From the NCBI RefSeq assembly GCF_001723175.1, contig NC_064650.1, positions 310,001-374,000 on the forward strand: a stretch of DNA of 64,000 nucleotides. The letters run 5' to 3'. Under the pieces are notes generated by a model. That model did no database searches. It was not told the DNA's origin and saw nothing but the letters and a program-made list of their open reading frames with translations. The position numbers and the translations under genes were made by a program. Below are positions 1-11,000 of the stretch, piece after piece. This DNA is from Penicillium oxalicum. Taxonomy: Eukaryota; Ascomycota; Eurotiomycetes; Eurotiales; Aspergillaceae. Position 1 is the first letter of the stretch; every line of letters starts with the position of its first letter.

Positions 1-864
1 CGATCCGTGCGGCTCACACCCACATGCAATGTGATTCAACACCACTTCAATGCCTATCCGCTGCATCGTCTCATACGAGGGTAACGTGGCACAATAATCA
101 ACTGACCTTTCTCATTAGAATTCCAAAGTACATCAGTGCCTGAGAATGTCAATGTGCGCTTGAAAAGGGGGGCTGGGTTCCAGCCGTTGGAACAAGGTAC
201 ATATGTCTCTACTTGTAGTCAACATGAAGAGACACCATTACTGTCTAGGGTCTGTAGTGGGAGATACATGCTCTAAAGATTACGATTAACCCACAGTATT
301 TCCATGATCGGGCCCAGCAAAGTCTCTCCTTCCAGCAACTGAGGTTGGGAAGGTGTTCTTGGACTGGGGGCGGTCTTGAGACTGGCAAACTGCATTGTCG
401 GACTTCTTTGCTCGAGTACCTTGAGAATGAGTACAGTGCAGGTTGTTCAGGCCAATGTTGACTGACATAACCCCAAACATGTGGGGGTTCAGTACCAGTA
501 TCTGGAGAGATTCCGCCTGCCACAATGACGAAATGGAAGCCTTCCTAACAGGTACTCCATCTGGAAGCTCATGCATAGGTTTGGTATACCGTATAGCCAT
601 GTTGAGAATATCAATTGGCACGTCTCCAACACAGTAGTCCCGAAGCATGAAGATGAAGACGAAGATAAAGATGCTCTCGGTAAAGACGCTTTATTGAATC
701 GAATAGTCTGTGTAATGAAAAAAAAAACATATAGCGCCCCCTCCCACCTAAACGCCCCTTGCGATGCTAAGAAATGCGAAGAGACTCAACGCCTTCTAAT
801 GATATGCTCTTTTCCTCCACCCCGTTTCTCCCCTCTTTCTCTCTCACCCCGGAATCACTCATCA
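1..864. other. Left-edge intergenic region, possible unresolved coding traces on the minus strand
   Basis: No complete gene can be supported here. The 3' UTR of the Cdc16 gene should lie in the right part. On the minus strand several stretches read like protein (an open frame at 286-648 and a short stretch at about 95-195 ending in a TAG near 55), but they need unproven splices to connect and match no family I recognise. They could be the tail of a gene that continues beyond the window, or chance open frames. A poly-A tract lies at about 718-727. Confidence 0.3.
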
Positions 865-3255
865 TCACTGTCGCGATTGACTTCGATGGGTGCGGTCACG
901 ACGTAAACTTCGTACGGGCGGATCCTCATCAATCACGGCCGGACTGACAGGCCGCGGCGTCCGGCGCACTCGCGCCCCAGGCCGGACACGCTCCAATGCG
1001 CGCCCTAGCAGACTCTCGGCCTTATTGTCGAGATCCATCTCAACTCTTTCCTCTATAGTGTCCACATCAGCCAGCTCGGGGGTGGCCGAGGCCGAGACCG
1101 TGTCCGCCGTCCATTCCTCTGCGTATCCCGCGCGGCGGAGTCGACGTCGATTGCTCTCGTCGCCACCGCGACGCTCGCGGCCCTTGGTCGATTCCCGACT
1201 GCGATGGGTGGAGCGGCTGCTGGACGACCGAGCGCTCTCATCGATCGCATGCTGATCTCGCTCACGGCCTTCTATCGACCAGAGTTCCAGGGCTCGATTG
1301 AGCAGAGTGCCTGCGACCCCGGCCCCACCGGCCGCGTCTCCGCCCCCACCAGCGCCGAGCACGCGCACGGCTTCGTGCAACGCGGTCACGGCATCTCCAG
1401 TGCGACCCATTTCCAGCAGGATGATCCCACGAGAAGTATGCAGGGATCCAATGAGGCCCCGATCTTCGTATCCACCGACTCCCGTGGCAGTCGACGCGGT
1501 CGCAGCGCCGCCAGCACCGCCGCCTAAAAATGGCGCATATCCAAGACTGGTGCCCCCAGCACCGATGCGCAGGCACTCTTGGAATTCGCCGAGGGCTTCT
1601 TGTAAGCGCCCAAGGCGACGCAGGGCATGGCCCATGTTGGCACGTGTAGCAACCCAGGCAGCCGGTTCGCTATGAAGTGACGCGGCAAGTTGCAGTGCTT
1701 GCCGGAACATCTCAACCGCAGCAGGCAGGTTATTCTGATGGTAGAAGACCACACCCAGCTCGTTCAACACGAGAGGGTCGCCTCCTACGCCAGCGTCGGA
1801 TGGACTGGGCGGCAGAGTGGGATTCGAGCCCGGTGCGGCACCGGTCGACATGGTATACGCGGCGAACAGGTAGTCATGTGCGAGCGCCATGTTATTCAGA
1901 GCGAGATGTTGCATACCGAGGAAGAGCTGTGGTAGATGGCTCCCCTGGAAGAGTCGCGCTGCCGTACTGTATGCTGCGATCGCCTGATCATGCTCACCTT
2001 CGGCGGCAAAGGTATGAGCAAACCCAATCCAGGCAGGTGCCGAATGAGGATCCAAGAGGGAAGCCTTGGAGAAGAACCGACGAGCTTCCGCGACCTTGGA
2101 GACTGCCAGGTAGTATACTCCGATCGCCAGATAGGTGTAAGGTTCCTCGGGAGCGTGATCGGCAAGCATGTGTGAAAGCAAGAACAAAGCATTGGTGGCA
2201 CCTGTCTCGTAGAGACAAGCCAGATGGAGAGGGTACACCGCGGGCGCATGGCCGAGATGAGTATAGGTTGTACTTCCCACACCGTTGGGGATGCTGCTCG
2301 GCTCGGTTGCTTGCGAGGTCGAGAGGATGGACGATGTCAGTTCCAAGGCCTCTGCAAAGCGGCATTGCGTATAGAGAGCCTCAGCGCGGGACAGTAAGAT
2401 ATCGGGATTCTCAGCTAAATTGTAATGGGTGGAAAGCGTTTCGGTAGCATCCGTCAAGAGGGCCGGCGCTGTATACTTGGACAAGCGGGTGGTGTACAGC
2501 ATTTTGGTAAAATGCGCCGCTTCCTGGGCCATGGTAGGATCTGGACATGAGATGGAGTCAAAGTCCAAGGACTCTAAAAACTCCAGCTCTTCTGTGGGGG
2601 ACATGAGGGAGTTCTTCATGAGCTGGTCAAAGGCCTCGAAGCACTGCACATCGATACGCACGGCATCCTTGTAGCAATCGCGCGCTCGATCGAATGCATT
2701 CTGCTTGGCAAAGCAGAGCCCTCTCAAGTAGCACATGGCAGCCTCGAATCGAACATGACTCCCGTCCTCCTTGTCGCGGTCGTCCGACCGGTCTGTATTC
2801 GTTCCAGCGCTCTTTCCATTCCGAAGCGTTACATGGCTCTGGCCATTGAGGTGTTGGATCTTGCGACGGCTGTTGTGATTTCGAATCAGATCGGTGGGAT
2901 TTTGATCCCCAAGAATCGTCAAAGCTTGATCGAATTGGTTTTGCTTGATATAACAGTGGGCGGCGAGGTAGCGACAGGCGCTGCTTCGGGCGATGAGGTT
3001 TTGGCGGGAAAGAAGTGCGAGCGCACGCGTGAAATTGTTGTTCGAGAAGTGAACCTGGGCAAGCCAGAACGCATCCGAGTCACTGTCTAACAGATCCAAC
3101 GGTCAACTCCCCGTCGGAACAGCTTTAAGGAAACGCGCGACTTCATGAGGGCACATACTGGTAAGCGCATACACCTTGTCGCCAATGTAAACCGCAGCAT
3201 CGTGTTGGCTACGGTTCAGCGCATCCTGCCTCCAGGACCGCAGATACTTCTCCAT
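865..3255 (-). CDS. CDC16: Anaphase-promoting complex subunit Cdc16/Cut9 (APC6)
   Basis: This is a TPR scaffold subunit of the APC/C, the nuclear ubiquitin ligase that degrades securin and cyclins at mitotic exit. I read two exons: 3159-3255 and 865-3086, with a 72-nt GT-AG intron between (GTATGT donor, TTAG acceptor), giving about 772 residues. The first exon encodes the short MEKYLRSWRQDAL start, a Cut9-like amphipathic segment leading into the first TPR, which continues as DAFWLAQVHF in exon 2. TPR repeats fill roughly residues 30-560. A Gly/Ala-rich stretch and a basic, Arg/Ser-rich tail follow. The gene is divergent from Yju2, with about 480 bp between start codons. The C-terminus is uncertain: in another frame the last bases encode an acidic end (to about 855) that looks more protein-like than the annotated basic one. 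Family assignment is firm. Confidence 0.9.
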
Positions 3256-3732
3256 TTCGGTGACCACGCGACTAACCAGAAGATAATGTGGGTGAGAGAA
3301 TTGATAGGCATAAGGATCGCCAATAATCCTGGGAGAAATTTGGCTTTGGCCGCGGTGCTGCTCGTACGAGCGGGCCCGCGGAGGGTCAACAAACAGTGGG
3401 TCTTGCGTCGATGCTTCGGAGAGGTGACGCCAGCGGGGAATCTATATACACAAATACACCGCTGGAAGACCTCCCATTCACTGGAATTCAGATGAGAAAA
3501 AATTTGCCTCCCCTGGAATTACAATTGCTCTTCAATGTTCTCTTATTCACATGTCAGCTTCGCGTGAGTTACGAGGAGGGGATAATCCGAGTCACGTGAG
3601 AGGTACCGATACACGTGACTTTATCTTTCTCCCGATAACGTCGTTCAGCGCCACTTCTTCGTATCTTCCGCGACACTGAACCAACTTCGCTGGAATCCGC
3701 CATACAACATCACCAACTAAACATCCGCCAAG
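3256..3732. promoter_or_regulatory. Divergent promoter between Cdc16 and Yju2
   Basis: This 477-bp gap separates the two divergent start codons and must hold both promoters. Two CACGTG E-box-type motifs lie close together at 3592-3599 (TCACGTGA) and 3612-3618 (CACGTGA), about 115-140 bp upstream of the Yju2 start. In fungi such palindromes are bound by Cbf1-like bHLH factors. Binding here is an inference from the motif alone. Confidence 0.4.
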
Positions 3733-4636
3733 ATGTCTGAGCGAAAAGTCTTGACAAAATACTACCCTCCCGACTTCGATCCGTCGGCGATCGGGCGGAC
3801 ACCAAAGCACCTCCGGCAGAAGGGACCGAAGGTCATCACAGTCCGACTGATGGCACCGTTTCCCATGAAGTGTACTAATTGCGGCGAGTACATCTACCGG
3901 GGCCGAAAATTCAATGCGCGAAAGCAGACTTTGGAGGAGCGATACCTCAATATTCCCATCTACCGATTCTTCATCCGCTGTACGAGATGCAGCGGTGAGA
4001 TTACGTTCCGTACAGATCCAAAGAGTAAGTTTGGGCTCATGATTTTCTTTCTGCACAAGGATCATCGCTAACGGCTTTCAAGATATGGATTATGAGTGTG
4101 AAAAAGGAGCCAAGCGAAACTTTGAGCCTTGGAGAGACTCCAAGTCTGGCAAGTACAACGAAACAGAAGAGGAGACACTCGATCGACTCGAGCGAGAGGA
4201 AAACGAACACGAGGAACAGCTGGAGCAAGACAAGATGGCAGAGTTGGAAGAGAAAATGCAGGACTCGAAGCGCGAAATGGCGATCGCCGATGCCCTTGAC
4301 GAAATTCGGACGAGGAATGCTCGCATAGCTCGAAACGAAGGAATAGCAGATGAGGTTGCCTTGGACCACATCCACAATGAAGTAGACGAGGCCAAGCTAC
4401 GAGAGGAGAAGGAGATCGAGGAAGCTGCACGGAGAGCTTTTACCACAGCGTCGGGTGAGAAAGTCAAGCGAATTGTCGACGAAGAGGAGCTAGCAGGGCC
4501 AAGGCCCGGGCCCTCGCAGGCGAAGAATGCCCGGCTTGAAATGCCGCCCCCATCCACATCTTTTGCTCGTGTCAAAAAGGCAAAGAAACCTGGCGTTAGT
4601 CTTCTGGGTATCAAGAAAAAGCCATCATTGGTCTGA
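3733..4636 (+). CDS. YJU2: Splicing factor Yju2 (CWF16/CCDC94 family)
   Basis: Yju2 is a step-I spliceosomal factor that joins the Prp19-associated complex and helps branching by Prp2-activated spliceosomes in the nucleus. There are two exons, 3733-4024 and 4083-4636, with a 58-nt GTAAGT...CAAG intron restoring the [13 protein letters not shown] junction, for 281 residues. The N-terminal CWF16 domain carries two CxxC pairs that bind zinc (Cys47/Cys50 and Cys83/Cys86). A long acidic, Glu/Lys-rich predicted coiled coil spans roughly residues 115-215. The tail is basic and ends in KKKPSLV. The start has the conserved [18 protein letters not shown] beginning. Length and order of elements fit fungal orthologues. 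Confidence 0.95.
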
Positions 4637-5055
4637 TGGCGGTTATTTCACTCGTTCAAGTCTAATTCTGCAAGCGCCGGCGTTTCCCATGGAATATCAA
4701 TACTCATTTTCATCTCACTACTTCCGCAGTCGCCTCCTATGACTTACGTAGAAAGAACGGATTTTAATCATGAAATTGTATTACAATGTATCGCCACATT
4801 AAAAAACAAAACACAACACAAGAAGAAATCCCTGTGCAAATGAAAAAAAGGTATCACAGCTAATCAGCAGGGATGGAGAAAGCATAACCAGCCCAGTGGG
4901 CTCTCAGAAAAAAACCAAAGCGCCACGCTGAAAGAACACGCCCAGGAAAGTCAACCTCCCAATGAAGTTTCCCCAATGGCTGTAAAAATGAACTGTTGCC
5001 CAGCTCAACGCTCAATAAAACAGTAAAAAAATAACCAACGCGAACGAGACGCAGC
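4637..5055. other. Convergent 3' intergenic region
   Basis: This 419-bp stretch separates the convergent stops of Yju2 and Tra1. It is A-rich in the middle (about 4790-4860) and should contain both polyadenylation regions. I see no gene in it. Confidence 0.6.
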
Positions 5056-8000
5056 CTACAGATAAGGCATCCACAATGCATCACAGGAAGCCAGATGCTG
5101 TGGATTGACAGCCCGGGAGATCAAATCGATCGTGGTCTGGTTTGCGGGCAGGTTGCCTTCAGGTGGGCTGGCAAGGCTGACGGCGCGGTTCACAATTATT
5201 TCGCTGTTGTTGTAAACCAGCTCGCGTAGCTGAGGCACCGCGAGGTTCCCACGGTGCTGGGCCGTCGACCAGAACACCATCTCATCGCGCACGAAGACAC
5301 TGAGCTGCTGCTCAAGCTCATGTCGAGTCTCAGTCAGGCATCGGGCAATAGCCATGATGGCACAAGCGAAAAGTCCCTCCGTAGCAATAGGACCGAGCAG
5401 AGTTTGGATATTGGGTGTGAAGCGGAAGGGAACCTGCTCAGGGTTGTAAAAGATCGCCTTGGCAGGGTTGATAGTCGGAATCAGCTCAGCACCCCAGATA
5501 TCGCCCGTTGAGCGTGACACAAGAATCTTGTTGGGGTATCGGTTGCCGATGTGCATAACATAGGTCATGAATGCCACGGCCGCGTACTGGTAGGCAAATT
5601 GACGCCGGAACAACCAGAAGTCGGCGAAATTGGGGTATGTGTTCTGGAAGTAATTCAAGACAACGGTGCTGGGTACCCATTTCTCTTGAATTGCCGTCAA
5701 GATCTCTGTCCGAAGGATTTGCTGCTGATCCGCCGTGCGCTGGGAAGTGTTAGGGGTATGATAAGAGGAAAGTTTTAGAGGGGATCTTACGTTCTGCTTT
5801 GTTTCCGCCAAGGACCGCATACGATCCATGGTGAACAACACTGGCTCATCCTTGTTGATTCCAACCCGCCGGCAGTAATCTTCGAAGATACCCTGGAGAG
5901 AGATGTACGACGAATCATCCCGCACAAGACGAATGTGTGGTGCCAATGGTACCATCAGCGGGAGGTGGAAGTAGAGGTTCCGGCGACGGCTCTCCTTGCG
6001 CTTGGCGAGCAATCCATTGAAGATGCGGAAAAGCTGCAGGATACGCTCTTCACGTCGACAATGACGGGCCGCGGGATGTTGAACCGCAAAGGCTTGAATG
6101 CTGCCATCGTGACCTCTGATCTTCAAGCGACGGTGACAAACACCAATGCCACGTACTAGATCCACATCAGGCAAGAAGCGGTCAATGCGGACAAAGTCTT
6201 GATTTTTGTCTTTGTGAAGGAGGTACTGTCCAGGCACTTCGACTTCATCGAACTTGAGGAAGCGGAATTCGCTGAGGTGTGGCGAATAACTTTCCAGGAA
6301 GCCCGACTGAGGCCGCCGGTCAAGCTTTTCCTCAAACTTGTCACGCCAACGACGCAGCTTCTGTATGTACTCGTACATGGTTGGCTTCTTAACGACGAAG
6401 TCTGCTTCGAAAGATTTGCGAATGTGCGCTGGGAGGATGGTCTCTGCGAAACGGGTGATGTTGGCTTCAGTCGCCGGAGGGAGCTTGAAGTCTTGAGCAT
6501 ATGAGCCTGGCATGCGGCCAACATATGCTAGACCGTCGTTCAAAAGTGCAACAATGAGGCGGTATGCATCTTCATCTGGTGGGCATTTGAAATTTTTGTG
6601 AATTTGATCGACCATTGTCTCCATCGAGAGAGCAAGCAAGGGGAAAGCAGTCTTCAAGCCAGACATTATCTCGTCCGAGTATTCCCAAGGCTTTCGAAGG
6701 GTCTCCTTTTCCGATGCCTCCGCGGACCCGGCGCTGGGAACTGGCTGGGTAACCCCGGGTTGACCAGGCACTTGCAGATGGCCTTGGGGCTGTTGTACCT
6801 GCGCCTGCTGTTGGCCAGGAGCGGGACCTGGGACCTGTCCTGGGACTGGACGCGGAGAAGCCTGAACCTGACCATTTGAAGGTTGCGCAGGCGATTGAGC
6901 TTGTGTTGGAAGTGCCGGAGATTTGGCCGTCGGCAAGTTGGCGGGTTGCCCAGCAGGAGAAGCTGTCGGGGCTTGTGGGTTCTGGCCAGCTGTCTCGCCG
7001 GCTGCAGGTGGCTTGATTCCAGGTGAAGATGCCTGCTGTTGCTGCAATTGCTGCTGAGCCTGCTGACGAGCCTTGATGATCTTTTCTTGCTTTTGGTCAT
7101 GTTGCTTCTTGATGGTCAACATGTCTTCCCGGTTAGTCCGCAGGAGGAAAAAGAGCGCCTGTGGGTAGAGCTTGGCAATCTTTACCAAGACCGCTTTGCA
7201 GAGACGAGCCTCGCGATGAGACAGACTGGTGAGCAGTTGCGGAATGAAGGTAATCCAATACCAAACAGGAGTGTCACCCTTGAAATTCTCGAAGGCGTTG
7301 GCAATTTGCCCCTCATCGTTGTCAAGACTCAGAAGCCAGAGAATGCGACTGAGGAGCTTGCGAGACTTAGCGCTTTTGTACAGGCCGGCAGCTTCTAGAT
7401 AGCAGCTGACTGCATTGCTTGCCAATTCGTAATCTGACGGGTCTGACTTGAACCGCTGGTCACTGTACTGGCCCCATTCAGACCAGGCCTTGGCAAGTCG
7501 AAGGTCGTAGTAAAGGGCCACACCGAAGGCCTCGTTGGCCTCGTTGACATGGTCGAGTTTGGCCAAGAACATGCCCTTCAGCGTGTAAAACTCCGCCTTT
7601 TGCTGTGGACCAAAGTAATTGAGATTGGTATTGTTGATCACATCCAGTCCACTATTGAGCTCCTTTGGATTCTGGTAATGGCACTTAGCCTGCTCACGAA
7701 GCTTGAGGAACGCTTCCTGAATTTCAATATTGGGAAGCGTGTAGATGCGGCTGAGTTGATTGATACAAACTTCGGGCATCTGGTGTTTGCGAGCGACATG
7801 AGCAAAGCGGTTGATAATCCAAGCTGTTTCATGATATCCACGATAGGCATACGAGTTGCTGGCCACATTGTTAGTCTGCGGAGGGAGCAGACTCAGGTAT
7901 GTCTGGTTAATGAGCTGGAAAATGTGTTGTCTCCAAGTGACCAGGTCTTGCCAAGCGTTGATGTCGTCCCACAAATTCGGGAGACGATCGCGCCATGTCC

Positions 8001-11000
8001 CAAGAAGAAGTTTCAGTTCGGCAGACTTCGTATCCAAGTTTCTTTCATTTGTCTGAGACAGGCTGCCACAAATGTGGCTTGCATCGTGCAATTCCACAAG
8101 CAGCTGGAAGTGCTGCAAGATGGGAATGTGAGCATTGGTGATTCGCTTGGGTAGTTGCAACCATTTGCGGATCGAGAGTTGAATGGACTCGTCACAGACG
8201 CTGTTGAAGTCTTGCATATTCTCCTTCTTCACATGGTACTGCAGCAGCGCCATAAAAGCCTGGAAAAAGGTGCGCCGAGGAGTCGGAGCATCTGAAACAG
8301 ATTTGATCAAGGATTCCAATTGCTCGCGAGTGCCTTCACTCTGCCAGTTCTCGATGTTTCTCCAAGCTGACTCCAACAGTAGATCGTTCAAGTTCTCGTG
8401 CTTGGCAAAGTCACTTAGAATTTCCCATTGCTGAAGTTTTTCAGCACAGATGAGCCAATGATCCTCCCACACAAAATATTCACCTTGTGAAAATGGCATC
8501 GCTCCAGAACGAGCCTTGATCTGTGCATTCTCATAAAGCTGCTGAGCCTTATCCCACATGCCCTGTTGCTCGTAAGACAAAGCTGCATTGGTTTCGACGA
8601 ACTTGCAGCGGCGTCGCCACGTGCCATAAAAGAAGTCATCCTCCTGCAAACCCGCGTACACCTCAACCAGAGCATCTAGGTTACTTTCACGAACGGTGGG
8701 CGTGTCAATGATTGGCTTAATGGCACTCTCCTCCAGATAGGTAGCAGCTGTGTACCAGGAGTCGTAGGTCCGGCTGAGGTACTTCATCACATGAGGGGGG
8801 ACTTTGAAGCGCGGACTGGCACGTACGACGCCTTCAAGAAGAGCCTGCACCACATTGGGTCGCTTGTCCAACTGCCGTTGGTGATACTCCCTGGTGAGCA
8901 GTGTGACCATGCCCTTTTCGAGGTCGATTCGGTCATCCTTGGTTAGAGTCGACCAGAATATCGGGAAAAGTGTAATCCATAATTTGTAAGACACTTGAGG
9001 GTCGGTGTGCTGTAACTGGGACAGGGGTTCAATAAGATCCCGCACCCTTACATCACCGACCTCGGACATGAAAGTCCTACGTTCGGCGACAAAGCTTTCC
9101 AGAGAGTTGTCGACAACAACATCGGCCTTTCTAGTGTCCTTCTCGCCGCCTGCTAAAAGGAAGGAAATCGGATACACAGTGAAATCGTCCGAGTGCAGTC
9201 GAGCTGGAGTGTTCATGTCAACGCATCCAAGAAGCAAGTGAGAGGCTTGAGCCAGCCAGAAGGAATCTGCAAGGGTATCCCAATTTTGGCAAGTCAAAAC
9301 ATAGCTCAGTCGAGAGCTGGCAAGACGAGTCAAACTCTTATCGAAAATGCTCATAAATCGGTTGCGCATCTCAACGTCTTGAGCCCGAGTACCAATCAAA
9401 AATGCGTGCTCGAGTCTCACGGTGAGCTCAGTGCGTGTGATTTTAGAGTCTTCGTAGATACGAATCACAAGATCGAGGAACTTCTTGAGCATCGTTTGGT
9501 CAGAACGAGACTCGAAGAGCAGCATCTTATGCAAGACAGCTGTTTTTTCCTTCAAAGTTGGCCACGACTCAGTTGAGTGGAATATCCACTCTTCAGCCAT
9601 CTGCAAGACTTTGCTGCACAATTTGATGTTTTGAGACCGCTCGACAACCGAAGCCAACACACTGAGGAAAGGTCTTCGCTGGTCACCCAAGTGAGACATT
9701 CGAACAGCGATCAATTCAATGGTCTTGAGTATCAGGTCTACTCCGAGTTCGACTTCTTGCTGATCCGGGAGGCCTTCGGCAGGTTTCTGACCCTGGGGAG
9801 ACTGTTGTCCATTCTGCGGGGTGGAAGCTGCGACATGATCCTTGGCAAGCTTTTGCGAGAATGCCTTCATCACTGCAGGTATGTGTGAATCAATTTCAGC
9901 AGGTTTTAGCTTGGACAAGGTCCAGAGGGTGTTCAAGGCAGCGGTATAGTTGCTGGCCGAGAGCGTCTCCGCAGCAATTGTGGATAAAAATGTCGCAAAC
10001 TCTGATGGGGTACTTTCAGTCTCCATGGCGTCTTCGTCTTCAGGTTGGTCGTCAGGAATAGCCTCGAGGACACGACGGACGGGGGGTGCCAGTTTCGGTG
10101 AGATTTCCATCTCATCTTCAAGGCCATGCAAACAATCTTGAATTTCTGGGTGATCGCACTTTAGAGGTTTCTCAAGCAGCTTTTGAACGGTGGAAAGACG
10201 AGCGGTGATCCATTCATCCGGCTTGGCTGCGATCAAGACACGCACAACCTGGAGAGCATTTACCATCGGCGTGACTTGTTGCTCCTCAGGTTTATCAGAC
10301 TTTTCTCCCGCGAGGATAGGTTCTATGACTTTTTGGTAAAGGTCGATATCGAGGTCTCCCCAATAGTCTTTCGAGAGAAGATTCCGCAGAAGGCTGACGG
10401 CCTTGTTGATCATTTCTCCAGTCGGCACAGCAGGCGGAGCCGGCTGCTTGTTGGTGCTCAGTTGACGGATCCGAGCCGCTGGTACGGTAAAGCGCTCAGG
10501 AATTGTGGTAATGAAGGTGATTAGGTATTTGATAAGAGCACCGCGCAGTTCGAGTGGAACAATGTACTCCACTCTCTCTCGGCTAGGGGGCGGGCCAAGA
10601 GATGGTGATGCGGATGCCGTCTCTAGTTCTCTGAGCTTGCGCTTCTTTACCTCAGGGGAATCAAGAGTAGCGTTTGTCACGATTGGGGTTGGGCCCGCCA
10701 ACTCAACACGTTTCTGTTCCCAGTGCCAGATGAGGTCAATGAGGTTGAGTGCCAGCTTTTTGCTGTCATTGGATGCGTTCGGTGGACCGGCAATTTTGAT
10801 CAACGACGGGACAATCAAAGCCACGAAATGCTCCCGAGACTCGAAGAAGAGATCAGGTTGCCGTACCAAAAACTGGAAGACGCACATGACTTGCTGCAGA
10901 TTTGCAGTCTCCTCAGCAAGAATACGTCGCGGCCATTTGGCCCAGATTGGATATCGCGGCTCAGGACCTTGATTGCCGGCACATCTCGCTGGAAGGACGG

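Noticed and set aside
4090..4614. Long Ser-rich frame antisense to Yju2
   Set aside because: It is the complement of the Glu/Lys-rich coiled coil, a standard shadow-frame artefact.
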